A DNA stretch of 64,000 nucleotides from Myxococcota bacterium (GTDB taxonomy: Bacteria > Myxococcota_A > UBA9160 > SMWR01), in assembly GCA_022447545.1 (NCBI GenBank), contig JAKVBI010000005.1:235952-299951 (forward strand), read 5' to 3'. A program made the position numbers and the translations under genes. Positions 17,035-26,300 of the stretch are shown piece by piece (position 1 is the stretch's first letter; each line of letters begins with the position of its first letter). Below the pieces are notes generated by a model. The model ran no database searches. It saw only the letters and a program-made list of their open reading frames with translations, and was not told the origin of the DNA.

Positions 17035-17057
17035 TTCGCCCGAGATGTCAGGGCGAA
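17035..17057 (+). terminator. Hairpin directly after the P450 stop
   Basis: TTCGCCC at 17035-17041 pairs perfectly with GGGCGAA at 17051-17057 across a nine-base loop, five bases after the P450 stop. There is no U-tract, so termination is only suggested by place and structure. Confidence 0.35.
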
Positions 17058-17164
17058 TCGGTGCGGTGGTGGAGCCATTCGTCGTCTCCCCATGGCGAGA
17101 GATGGGAGCGACGGTTCGCGACGTCCGGAGCTCTTCTCACCCGTTTTCCTGACCGTGTTTGCGC

Positions 17165-17626
17165 TCAGGCTCCCGGGTCGTTGTCTTGAGCCTCGCTAGA
17201 GTGATTCCCCTGGGTGAGCTTTTCCAGCCACTTGGTGGGCATATTCGAAAATAGCGTTGGTCCATCCCAGAAGTCCCGATGGAGTTTGATCTTTCCACCC
17301 TCGATCACGTGAATCGAAACGACGGGCAATGGCACCCGCTCACCGGTTTCAAAACACCAGGTCTCCGTGTGTTCGGTAACCACCGTGTCGCCCTCTGCTA
17401 CGACCCGGTGGACTTCGTCGACCAATGCCGGAAGATCGCCCACACCTCGACGGATTCTCTCGGCGATTTCCTTCGGGCCCCGGCCTTCGGTACCGGGTGG
17501 AAGGGGCGCATCTTCGTAGACGCCATCCTCGGCAAAAAACTCGCCACAGCGGTCGTAGTCGCGGTCCACGTAGGCGGTCTTGAAAAACGCCGCAACCAAC
17601 GCCTTGTTCTCTTCGATTCGAGTCAT
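17165..17626 (-). CDS. SnoaL-like / limonene-epoxide-hydrolase-type protein
   Basis: This 153-residue NTF2-fold protein begins MTRIEENKALVAAFF and has the typical cone-fold strands FFAEDGVYEDAP, VHRVVAEGDTVVTEHTETW and VVSIHVIEGGKIKLHRDF. The ATG at 17626 follows GGAGAGG. Members include small hydrolases, isomerases and non-catalytic proteins. The paired Asp/Arg set of limonene epoxide hydrolases (RDFWD present) makes an epoxide hydrolase possible, which would fit the neighbouring P450. Substrate unknown. Confidence 0.75.
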   Translation of the reverse strand: MTRIEENKALVAAFFKTAYVDRDYDRCGEFFAEDGVYEDAPLPPGTEGRGPKEIAERIRRGVGDLPALVDEVHRVVAEGDTVVTEHTETWCFETGERVPLPVVSIHVIEGGKIKLHRDFWDGPTLFSNMPTKWLEKLTQGNHSSEAQDNDPGA

Positions 17627-17934
17627 GGTCAGCCTCTCCAGACGGTTGGGTCGCAATCCTAGGCCCAAGCGTCGCTGAGGCAACTCTGGGCTCGGCCGCG
17701 CAGCCGCAATTCTGATCGGCGGCCTGGGGGTGGGATCAAGATAAACGAGTGCTCGGAGAAAAATTGGCCGTGGGCAGTCGAAATGAGATTCTGGGGTCTC
17801 GCGGGAGACGGACGTCGAATGTCTCACGACTTGTGGGGAAATTGGCCGGCTGGTAAACCGGGAGGGCCCATGGGACGCGGAGGTTCCGCGATGGGTTGGC
17901 TTTTACGCCTTCGACTTGGATAGAAACCTTTGTG
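17627..17934. other. Intergenic region between divergent small genes
   Basis: About 308 bases with no recognisable gene. The sequence AAATTGGCCG occurs twice, near 17762 and 17839. No clear promoter or RNA element is seen. Confidence 0.4.
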
Positions 17935-18483
17935 ATGTGGACGAACGAAGACACGGCAATGGAAGACCTCCGTCTCCCCAAGCGGGTCGAGGGGGACCCG
18001 GAGGCTCGGGACCTCTTGAATGAACTCATCCATCGCTCCCGACCGCTGTGGGAGCATGCCGACCTCCGGGTGCCGGAAACCGACGGTTTCGGGCGGCTCG
18101 AGGAAGTACTCGAGAAGGCGCATGCTGCGGGCCATGTCATCCGTGGTTTGGAAGGGGCCGAGCGTGTCCTGGCTGCCGAAGCCGAAGGCCTGAAGAAGGT
18201 CGACGAGAAGACGGGGGTCGGGCGCGGTGGACGCGTGTCCAGGCTCCTCGTACTCACCCAGGATGGAGCGGAGCGCTTCTACCGCAGGGTCGAGTCCACG
18301 TTGAAGCGGCACGCGCCACGCGTTCTCGCGTTGCGGTTGGAAATGGATGAATACAGCCTTGGGAAGAAGATCTTTGGCGCTGACCAGCGAGTTCGACTTC
18401 TGCTGGTCGACCACAAAGATGCGGTTTCGGAAGTTCTGCTCGCACTGGCCGACCACTGGAAGCGCGGAAGCGAGAAGGACTGA
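17935..18483 (+). CDS. Conserved-looking protein of unknown function
   Basis: I do not recognise this 182-residue protein. It has no signal peptide or membrane segment and is rich in charged residues. Helices dominate the first two thirds (LEEVLEKAHAAGHVIRGLEG). A strand-helix region follows (VSRLLVLTQDGAERFYRRVE, then RVRLLLVDHKDAVSEVL), which might be a small alpha/beta domain. The ATG at 17935 is used; an ATG at 17959 is also in frame. It is convergent with the dioxygenase gene, ending 16 bases before it. Coding character is supported by an uninterrupted protein-like frame only. Confidence 0.6.
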   Translation: MWTNEDTAMEDLRLPKRVEGDPEARDLLNELIHRSRPLWEHADLRVPETDGFGRLEEVLEKAHAAGHVIRGLEGAERVLAAEAEGLKKVDEKTGVGRGGRVSRLLVLTQDGAERFYRRVESTLKRHAPRVLALRLEMDEYSLGKKIFGADQRVRLLLVDHKDAVSEVLLALADHWKRGSEKD

Positions 18484-18499
18484 CCCGAAGGGCGCCGAG

Positions 18500-19348
18500 T
18501 TAGCCTTGGGGGGCCTCGACGATCCGGTTCACCCCGAAACGGTCTTCACCACGCACCAACAAACAGGGTGGGCGGGTGGGATCGAAGATGAGCGGGGGCA
18601 AATAGGTGAGGGGGATACGGATGCGCTGATCGGGCGAGCTGTACCGCATGCCCATGGCGACCCGCTCGCAATCGCTGGGGTTGTGGCTCGCATGCCACAG
18701 CTTTCCGTCGAAGATCACGAACTCGCCGTCGTGAACCGGCACACGCAGCACGCGGGGCTCGTTGTCGAGGTCCGGTAGGATCCTTTGAAGCTCGGATAAC
18801 ATCTCGTCGTCGTCGAGCATGCGCGTCAGGTCGAGGCCATATTTGTGCTGGATGTCTTCGGGGGAGGCCGGGAAGCGGTGTGAGCCGGGCAGGATCTTGA
18901 GGGCGGTCTCGGGGGTCACATTCTGGATCCCCATCCAGGTGCTCACACCGCCCCAGTGGTCGTACTCGGTATCGGTGTGCCACAAGAGCCGCTCGTGGGG
19001 GTTCTGCTCGAAGCGAATGCCGGCCCATTGGATCAGATCCTTGCCCAGCAACTGTTCTATGCGATCCAGAAGTTCAGGACGACGCCCGATTGAGGCCAGG
19101 GCCGCCGACATGGTGTGGAGGCTTTGGAACCAGAGCGAGTCCTCGTAGTAGCAATCGCCCTCGCGAACATCGGCAGGGTAGAAATAGCCTCGCGACGCCT
19201 GGAAGTGGCGAGCAAGTTCCGGCTCGAGAGCCCGGGCATCCTCGGTGCCGAGCAGTGGGAATGGTCCCACCCAGCCCTCGCGTTCGAAATGGTCGAGTTC
19301 TGCTTCGCTGAGTTGGAACACCTTCCGAGTATGGAGGACGGGCTCCAC
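18500..19348 (-). CDS. Phytanoyl-CoA dioxygenase family protein
   Basis: This 282-residue non-heme iron, 2-oxoglutarate-dependent oxygenase family protein carries the metal facial triad: His124 and Asp126 in LLWHTDTEYDHW and His219 in KLWHASHNPS. A 2-oxoglutarate-binding arginine follows at about Arg229 (ERVAMGMRY). The double-stranded beta-helix core is complete and length is typical. Known members hydroxylate lipids, ectoine or natural products; nothing here picks a substrate. It is a single gene with no operon partner. Confidence 0.85.
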   Translation of the reverse strand: MEPVLHTRKVFQLSEAELDHFEREGWVGPFPLLGTEDARALEPELARHFQASRGYFYPADVREGDCYYEDSLWFQSLHTMSAALASIGRRPELLDRIEQLLGKDLIQWAGIRFEQNPHERLLWHTDTEYDHWGGVSTWMGIQNVTPETALKILPGSHRFPASPEDIQHKYGLDLTRMLDDDEMLSELQRILPDLDNEPRVLRVPVHDGEFVIFDGKLWHASHNPSDCERVAMGMRYSSPDQRIRIPLTYLPPLIFDPTRPPCLLVRGEDRFGVNRIVEAPQG

Positions 19349-19532
19349 ACTTTTCGATCAAAAACCTGCTGGCGGATGGTTTCAAACCCAATGAATGAAT
19401 GGAAGACGATTTGAGGGTACGGGCAAAGGGTCTGTGAGCAGGGCCAATCGGCTTCTCCTATGTTTCGAGTTTCGGCGTTGCACGCCGCGCGGCGCAGTCG
19501 CGGGATCAGAGGGATGGGAGGGGCTCGAGGGG

Positions 19533-20204
19533 ATGGATGCTGCCAATGGGCTTGCTCTCTACTTCGTGCGCTGCAATGCGCCGGCACGCTTTGAAGAATG
19601 GGGCCGATGGTTGCGGGAGCGGCATCTTCCTGAAATGTCCAAACTCGACGTCGTTCGGGCAGCCTCGCACTGGGCGCTTACTCAGCAACCCAAACCGGGA
19701 ATGCCCTCGGTGGGTTTCTCTCACGTGACGATCTATGAACTGGTGGGGGACATCGAGTCCGGGGCTCGGGCGCTCGAGCAGCGCGAGGCTGAGAGCCGCC
19801 AATGCGGCGAGATCGACGCGAACCACTGCGTCATGGACGTCGATATTCTCGAGGCCCACGGGAGCTGGAATCAGAAGCCCGTTCCTACCGATGCGCTGAC
19901 CGGGCACATCATGGCCTACGTGATGTGCAACGACCCCCGGCGTGAAGCGGAATGGGATGCGTGGAACGACGCCGTCCACATGCCCGACATGTTGGAGTCC
20001 AACGGATTTACGGGTGTCAGCCGCTGGCGGAGGAGGGGCCCCAATACACGTGGGGCTCGATACCTGACTCTCTACGACGTCGGGCCCATCGGAGTGGAGG
20101 CTGCCGTCGAGCGATCGGCCGCCGTGATGCCGGGAATCGCGGCGGCGGGGCGGAAACTCGACTGCCACGTGGGCGGTCTGACGGTCACTCTGGAACGGGC
20201 CTGA
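19533..20204 (+). CDS. Two-domain dimeric alpha/beta-barrel (EthD-like) protein
   Basis: This 223-residue protein consists of two similar ferredoxin-like halves. The first runs from ALYFVRCNAPARFEEW through LPEMSKLDVVRAASHW. The second runs from AYVMCNDPRREAEWDAWND through HMPDMLESNGFTGVSRWR. Such halves pair as in EthD and DUF4286-like proteins, which act as small monooxygenase or accessory proteins. The ATG at 19533 sits directly after CGAGGGG; upstream frame sequence is not convincing. It resembles in build the protein encoded at 39988-40665. Function unknown. Confidence 0.65.
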   Translation: MDAANGLALYFVRCNAPARFEEWGRWLRERHLPEMSKLDVVRAASHWALTQQPKPGMPSVGFSHVTIYELVGDIESGARALEQREAESRQCGEIDANHCVMDVDILEAHGSWNQKPVPTDALTGHIMAYVMCNDPRREAEWDAWNDAVHMPDMLESNGFTGVSRWRRRGPNTRGARYLTLYDVGPIGVEAAVERSAAVMPGIAAAGRKLDCHVGGLTVTLERA

Positions 20205-20584
20205 ACGCACGAACGGCCACCCAACCATCGGGCAAACGGAGCACTCGTGCGCCCTGTGCTGCTCGATTGCCTCGGGGGCAGGAGATGGCCGGACATAATT
20301 CTCGAGTGCCGACGGGTATCTGTGGATTCATTTACCTGTCGAATCTGGGTTGATTCACCTGTCCGCCCCCCCCCCGGGAAATGGAGCAGGGGGTCGCATG
20401 GCTCTCCGGGCGCGGGGGTCTATGGGTTCGCTCCCATCTGGTTGACACCGTTTCCGACGGCGGGGGTATGATGGTTTTGGAACGTTGTATTGCTTTATTT
20501 GGAAAATAGCTGAGCCCGTCCGCTCATCGCCCGGGTTTACGGGGTCTCGATCGAGTGTCGCTGCAGTTGAAAGTGAGGACAACC
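20205..20584. other. Intergenic region upstream of the propeller operon
   Basis: These 380 bases hold a run of ten cytosines at 20366-20375, a partial direct repeat GATTCA...CCTGTC on its left side, a small ATGGG/CCCAT hairpin at 20422-20437, and a sigma-70-like promoter at 20442-20472. No gene is seen. Confidence 0.5.
20442..20472 (+). promoter_or_regulatory. Sigma-70-like promoter of the propeller-SCO operon
   Basis: A perfect -35 TTGACA (20442-20447) and a good -10 TATGAT (20467-20472) are separated by 19 bases, slightly longer than ideal. They lie 113 bases before the ATG of the first gene. Confidence 0.5.
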
Positions 20585-21922
20585 ATGTTCAAGTTCGGTC
20601 TCCTGTTTCTTGCGTTCCAATTCGCAGCAGGTGTCTCGCTGGCTGATGACTCCGGAAGGCATCGGGGCCTCCGTCCTATTTCTCCTCCCAATTCCTTCAA
20701 TAAGGAGTTGCGTCCCATCGTCACCGGGATCGATTACCACACGAGCGTGCTCTACTTCTTCAATTACAGAACCGACACGCTCGTGACCGTCAATCCCCTT
20801 TCTCTTTCGGGCTGGCCCGGAGACGTGCCGCTTCAGCACACCGTCATCTCAGCGGATGGTGAGACCCTCTACGTGACCACCGACAACACCGAAGATCACT
20901 CCGCCTACCTGGTGGTGTTGGACGTCGAGAGCATCAACTGGAAGCAGCAGCGGGCACACCTCGAAGTAAAGAAGGTGGCGGAATTCGACGAACCCAACAC
21001 GCCTGCGGAGCTTCCCTTCGTGGAGTCGACGAACGTTGGGCAGCCCATTCCGCCCTGGGTGCTCGCGAGCGGAACACAGATTCACGGGCCCACCTTGTTG
21101 CCGTTTACGGACTTCATCTATTTCACTTCATGGACGAGCGATCGGATTCGCGTCTGGGACTCCAAGGCCCATGAGTTCGCTCGGATCGACCCCATTCGCA
21201 TTCCTGGATACACGGAGCAGACTCATGGGGTTGTCTTCAACAACTCGGGAACGCTGGGGCTGGGTAGCGGGTATTTCTTCGACAACAACGTGATCGATCT
21301 CTACCAGGTCAACCGGCGAACCGGAAGGCTCAAGCCCAGGGGGAAGATCAAGCTCGGTGACCGCAAAGCCTACGCGGCTTTTTCCCATTACGTTTCCTGG
21401 CGGAACGAGCGCTTCGCCGTCACGGCGACCATGCAGTTCGACAAGACGTCTCTTACACCGAAGCGCACCCGCAAAGTCATCCCGCCCAGCGTCTGGCTGA
21501 TCGACGCATGGGAGAAAACGGCGGAAAAAATCATCCCCGCCACGGATCATGTCGATGGCGCGGGGATCTATCGATCGGCCTCGGACATCATCGTGGTGGG
21601 CCACAAAGTCTACATCGCTGAGGAGGACACCCTCGATGATAAGATTGGCGAAGACGGCTTCATCTCTGTCTTCGACATCAGTGACCCACACAACCCAAAA
21701 TTCTTGAAGCGTTTCAAGCCGGGTGAGGACTTGCCCGACGGGTTTTCGGTGGCCCACGCCTTTGCTCCATCGCCGGACCACCGCTACCTGATGGTTGCAA
21801 GCTGGTATTCGGGCTACGTGATCAAGATCGACACACTCACCGATGAGGTTGTGAAAGTGTTCGGGCCCAAGGATGGCCTGGTCATGCCCCACGGTTTGTT
21901 TGGTGCTGGAAACAATCGCTGA
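20585..21922 (+). CDS. Exported His-rich beta-propeller, candidate copper protein
   Basis: This 445-residue protein has a signal peptide (cleavage near SLA, residue 20) and a repeated blade pattern typical of seven-bladed propellers. A histidine opens most blades: His85 (LQHTVISADGETLYVT), His167 (QIHGPTLLPF), His214 (QTHGVVFNN), His268 (FSHYVSW), His322 (TDHVDGAG), His391 (VAHAFAPSPDHRYLMV) and His436 (MPHGLFG). Histidines at this spot line the central axis of copper propellers such as nitrous oxide reductase. Secreted SBP56/methanethiol oxidases are also copper propellers found beside SCO genes. A SCO chaperone gene follows directly. Metal and activity are inference; it is not an obvious member of either named family. 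Confidence 0.7.
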   Translation: MFKFGLLFLAFQFAAGVSLADDSGRHRGLRPISPPNSFNKELRPIVTGIDYHTSVLYFFNYRTDTLVTVNPLSLSGWPGDVPLQHTVISADGETLYVTTDNTEDHSAYLVVLDVESINWKQQRAHLEVKKVAEFDEPNTPAELPFVESTNVGQPIPPWVLASGTQIHGPTLLPFTDFIYFTSWTSDRIRVWDSKAHEFARIDPIRIPGYTEQTHGVVFNNSGTLGLGSGYFFDNNVIDLYQVNRRTGRLKPRGKIKLGDRKAYAAFSHYVSWRNERFAVTATMQFDKTSLTPKRTRKVIPPSVWLIDAWEKTAEKIIPATDHVDGAGIYRSASDIIVVGHKVYIAEEDTLDDKIGEDGFISVFDISDPHNPKFLKRFKPGEDLPDGFSVAHAFAPSPDHRYLMVASWYSGYVIKIDTLTDEVVKVFGPKDGLVMPHGLFGAGNNR

Positions 21923-22019
21923 GCCCCGCAGTATGCGAGCTTCCTCCCGTTTTTTCGTGGCTCTTTTGCGATGGGATCGTGGGACCCTCGGGAGGGCGGC
22001 CGGGATCGAGGAAGCCAAC

Positions 22020-22616
22020 GTGAAATTCCGATCCTCGACACGCATTTGGTTCGGAGTGGTGGTGGCGGTACTGCTTCTTTCCGGCTCACCCGGGAGGCTT
22101 CAGGCCGCTTCGGTGACCCTGCCGAACCCTGTTCCGCTGCGATCCGAGTCCGTGGAGATGCTGAGGGCAGCGAGCGCGGAAGGTGGCCATCAGTGGAAGC
22201 TCGTCTCTTTTGGTTTCACGCTCTGTAAAGATGTCTGCCCCATGACCTTCGGAACGCTTTCCCGGCTGGTGAAAATTGCGGCTGAGAAGGGGATCCCGTT
22301 GGACGCTGTCTTCGTCACGGTGGATCCGGATCGCGATACCGACCACGTTCTCACCCGCTACACCACTCCGTACGGGAAGAAGATCTCGTACCTGCGCCTC
22401 GAAGGCGAAGCGCTCGAGAGCTTCAAGGACGAGTTTGGGGTAGAGGCCGTTTTCTATACCAAGAACAAGGGGAACGCATTCCACTACCAGGTAGACCACA
22501 GCAGCATGGCCTTCCTGATCGATCCAGCCGGTAGGATTCGTGTGGTGTTTGATGCACTGGAAGACGCCGATTCGATGGCCACCATGCTTCGCGAAAACCA
22601 CAGCTTCTTTCAATGA
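22020..22616 (+). CDS. SCO1/SenC-type copper chaperone, thioredoxin fold
   Basis: This 198-residue protein is anchored or exported by an N-terminal hydrophobic segment. It shows the SCO copper site: Cys69 and Cys73 in FTLCKDVCPM, and the distal His160 in VDHSSMAFLID. SCO proteins deliver copper to cuproenzymes or reduce their ligands in the periplasm. The GTG at 22020 is chosen for the GAGGAAG ahead of it; an upstream ATG at 21933 lacks a ribosome site. It follows the propeller gene by 97 bases and overlaps the next gene by four bases (ATGA). Cytochrome oxidase genes are absent nearby, so the propeller is the natural client. Confidence 0.88.
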   Translation: MKFRSSTRIWFGVVVAVLLLSGSPGRLQAASVTLPNPVPLRSESVEMLRAASAEGGHQWKLVSFGFTLCKDVCPMTFGTLSRLVKIAAEKGIPLDAVFVTVDPDRDTDHVLTRYTTPYGKKISYLRLEGEALESFKDEFGVEAVFYTKNKGNAFHYQVDHSSMAFLIDPAGRIRVVFDALEDADSMATMLRENHSFFQ

Positions 22617-23230
22617 ATAAAGTGCTGGCCAGTGTCGTTGCGGCTTGTTTCTTGGGCGCGCCTGCCCAGTTCTTGGCAATGAGCAACTACGATGATCCTC
22701 GCGTCGTGCTTTCGTATATGGATCGGTCCTTGGCTGGAGCTCGTGACATCCTGCGTCTCAATACCTCGGTGGAGGGCGACACTCACCTGGTGTTCGAGAT
22801 CAAGACCCGTGCTCCCGAGCAGCCACCTGAAGCCGGCGACTACGTGCTGCTACAGCTCTCCCAGGGCCGCGCCGTGCAACTCCTCGTCCCCATTGATCCG
22901 GCCCTGGGCGACGCCGTGCTCGACTATCAACGCGATCTGGCACCGGGTGGCGAGGCGCCCGGGTTGGCGGGAAGCGTATTGAAGCCCGGGTCGGGGAGGG
23001 GTGTCTTCACGGCGCGCCGTGTCCCGCGTGGTATCGAATTCCTCGTTCCCCTGGCGTGGGTGGACTTCGGCGAGAAGATTTCGTTCGATGCCTTCACGGT
23101 CAAAGGGCAACCCACTCCTACGACCTTTCAGGTCGAAGCTGTCTACGACCAGGCCGGCAAAGGGCAGAAAACCCGACCGCGCCACTCGCCCATCACTCTC
23201 CTCAATAAGCTGTGTGCAACAAGGAAGTAG
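22613..23230 (+). CDS. Exported protein of unknown function coupled to SCO gene
   Basis: This 205-residue protein has a signal peptide ending near QFLA. The rest is strand-rich: a DILRLNTSVEGDTHLVFEIKTR segment near residue 45, and later GIEFLVPLAWVDFGEKISF. It has no recognisable metal motif and only one cysteine in the mature part. I do not recognise the family. Its start overlaps the SCO stop by four bases, so it is surely co-translated with the chaperone and probably works with the propeller. Confidence 0.75.
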   Translation: MNKVLASVVAACFLGAPAQFLAMSNYDDPRVVLSYMDRSLAGARDILRLNTSVEGDTHLVFEIKTRAPEQPPEAGDYVLLQLSQGRAVQLLVPIDPALGDAVLDYQRDLAPGGEAPGLAGSVLKPGSGRGVFTARRVPRGIEFLVPLAWVDFGEKISFDAFTVKGQPTPTTFQVEAVYDQAGKGQKTRPRHSPITLLNKLCATRK

Positions 23231-23371
23231 TTGCACGAATCTGATCGACACATTTCGGAGAAATTCTCAGCTTGATCCGAGTTAGAATTATTGAGTCGGT
23301 CGTGATTTTCCGTTGCGGGTATCGGCGAGCCTTCTGCCGCTGAGTTGCGAGCGGGAGAAGGAGGCGAGCCC

Positions 23372-26300
23372 ATGTGCGGCTCAGTTGCGCTTTTTTTGGG
23401 CTTCCGGCGAGAGCATGGTGCAGCCGCCGTCCTCGCTATCGGTGCCTTCCTGGTCTGGAGCGTGTCCTTGGAGAGCCAGGCCGTGGACGTTGTCGAGGCG
23501 TCTAAAATCTCCTTTTCCTCGAATCGAGACGGCGGCGGTGATGTCTTCGTCATGGACGCCGATGGCAGCAACCCGACGAATCTCACGATTGATTTTGCAC
23601 CGGAATCCGAAGACCCCACATGGTCGTCCGACGGTACCCGCATCGCGTTCGAGACGAATGGCGACCTCTTCGTGATGAACGCCGACGGGAGCGGTCGAAC
23701 GAATCTCACCGGAAGCACGGGCGAGGAGTACTCCATCGATTCCAGGGGGGCTTGGTCGCCCGACGGAACGAAATTGGTGGCGGAGACCTACCCGAACTCC
23801 GAAATCCATGTGATCGATACCGACGGAAGTGGTCAACTCAAACTGACCAACGGATCGCCGTACAACTACGATTCCGATCCGGAGTGGTCGCCCGCTGGAA
23901 ACCAGATCGCTTTTGGGCGCTGTTCGTTCACGTTTCCCTTCGGTTGCGACATCTATGTGATGAGCCCCGACGGAACTGGGCTGATCAATCTCACCAATGG
24001 CGAGTTCGGGAATTCCGGTTCGCCGGCCTGGTCGAGCGATGGTTCCCGGATCGTCTTTTCATTCAACAACACCTCGTCATGGCCGTTTGTGAGTAGTGGA
24101 ATCGTGGTGATGAATGCCGACGGGAGCGATCCTCGGGCCCTGACCACGACTTATTACGGAAGTTCGGCGAGCGTCAATGATCTCGACCCCGCCTGGTCTC
24201 CCGATGGCAGCACAATCGTGTTTGAGCGGTGTGTTGATGAAAATTTCGAAGACACTTGTGAGATCTATGTGGTGGAAGCCGATTCGGATGGAGGGGATGA
24301 ACAAAAGTTGACGGACACCACGGGTTCGAACGAGAACCCTGCCTGGTCTCCCGATGGCACTCAGATCGGTTTCCGATCCGAACGGGATGGAAACCGGGAA
24401 GTCTACGTGATGGCCGCGAACGGAAGTGGTCAGACCAACCTCACGAACAATGTTGCGGCAGATGAGTTCGGTGGTTGGATGCCCCTGGAGCTTCCGCCCT
24501 CGATCACTGCGCCGCTTCCGGGTTCCACGTTGTCAGGCTCTTTCGTGACCTTCGACTGGTATGCGAACAGTGCCGAGGTCGAGCAATGGTGGCTGTACGC
24601 GGGTTCGAGTGCCGGAGCCAGCGACTATTACGACACCGGCAACCTGTTTGGAGAAACGAGCGCGACGGTGACGAACCTCCCCATCAATGGGAGCATCGTT
24701 TACGTGCGTCTCTTCTATCGTCCAGGAAGCAGTGGGGACTGGGAGTGGGTCGATTTGGAGTTCACGGCCGCCACGCGCGTGGATCCGGGGGCTTGGAAGA
24801 TCGCCTTCTCGTCGGACAGGGAGGGTGGGGAAGACGTGTTCGTGATGGAGGCGGACGGGAGCAGCCCGACCAACCTTACCCCTGGCTTCACACCGGAAGC
24901 CAATGCCCCCAGGTGGTCGCTCGATGGCATCCGCATTGCTTTCGAATCCTACACCAACCTCTACGTCATGAACGTGGATGGGAGCGAGCGAGTGCAACTT
25001 ACCGACAACTTGGGGGGGTGGTATTCGATCGATTCGAATCGTGTGTGGTCGCCCGATGGCACCAAGATCGTTGCAGAGAGTTCTCCTGATTGCGAAATCT
25101 ATGTGATTGAAGCCAACGGAGGCGGCCAAGTGGCTTTGACCGATGTCGGCCCCTTTGTCTGCGACTATGAGCCGGAGTGGTCACCCGATGGCAGCCGAAT
25201 CGCGTTTAGCCGGTGCGACGATTCCGAGCCGCCCTACGGGTGTGACATCCATGTGATGAATTCCAATGGCACCCATTCGAGGAATCTCACCCAGGGAGCG
25301 TTGGGGCGTTCCGGAAGCCCCAGCTGGTCACCTGATGGTGCCGAGATCGCGCTCCACTTCCAGGATGCCCCCAGTCTGCCGACCCCCAACACCGGCATTG
25401 CCGTAATCGATGCCGATGGAAGCGACCCTCGGATCCTGGCGAGCATCGAATACGAGGGGTCGGAAATCCGCTTTGACCAGTGGCCGGCCTGGTCGCCGGA
25501 TGGCAGCCGATTGGTCTTCGAGCGCTGCGCGGTAGTCAGCTCTCAAAAGGACTGCGACATCTATGGGGTGCTCTCGGATGGATCCGAGGACGAGGATCAG
25601 CTGACGGATACGGACGGATCCAACGAGGATCCCACCTGGTCGCCGGACGGCGCCTGGATTGCTTTTCGATCCGAGCGTGATGGCAATCGCGAAGTCTACG
25701 TGATGGCTCCCGATGGCAGCAGTCAGACGAACCTCACCAACAATGCCGCGGAAGACAAATTCGGTAGCTGGTCGCCGGGCCCGCAACCGCCCATGATCGT
25801 ATCGCCATTCCCGGGTTCGACCCTGTTTGATTCGACCGCGAGCTTCCAATGGGCTGCGAACGATGCAGAGGTTGGCGAGTGGCGTCTGGCCCTGGGCTCG
25901 GCACTGGGAGCCAGCGACTACTACGACAGCGGCCCACTGTCGGGACAGACGACTGCGGGGGTGGCGGACTTGCCGATCGATGGGAGTACCCTTTATCTGC
26001 GCCTCCAGTATCGCCCGGGCACGAGCGGTGATTGGGAGCATCTGGACACGCAGTTCACGGCGACGACTGTTGATTCCGACCTGGACGGCGTCTCGGACGA
26101 TCTCGACAACTGCACACTGATTTTCAACGAAACCCAACTCGACACCGACGCCGACGGCTGCGGGAACGCCTGCGATGCCGACTACGATCAGAATGGTGTG
26201 GTGGGAGCCTCCGACTTCGCCCAGTTCCGCTCGGCCTTCCAAGCTGGGACCAGCGGAAACCCTGGTTTCAGGACCGACGTCGACGCCGATGGCGATGACG

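Noticed and set aside
20422-20437. tRNA T-arm-like hairpin (ATGGG-TTCGCT-CCCAT)
   Set aside because: The loop is six bases, and no acceptor, D or anticodon arms can be found around it.
20585-21922. Direct call as nitrous oxide reductase or SBP56
   Set aside because: There is no CuA domain and no recognisable SBP56 signature; only the axial-His pattern and the SCO neighbour are shared.
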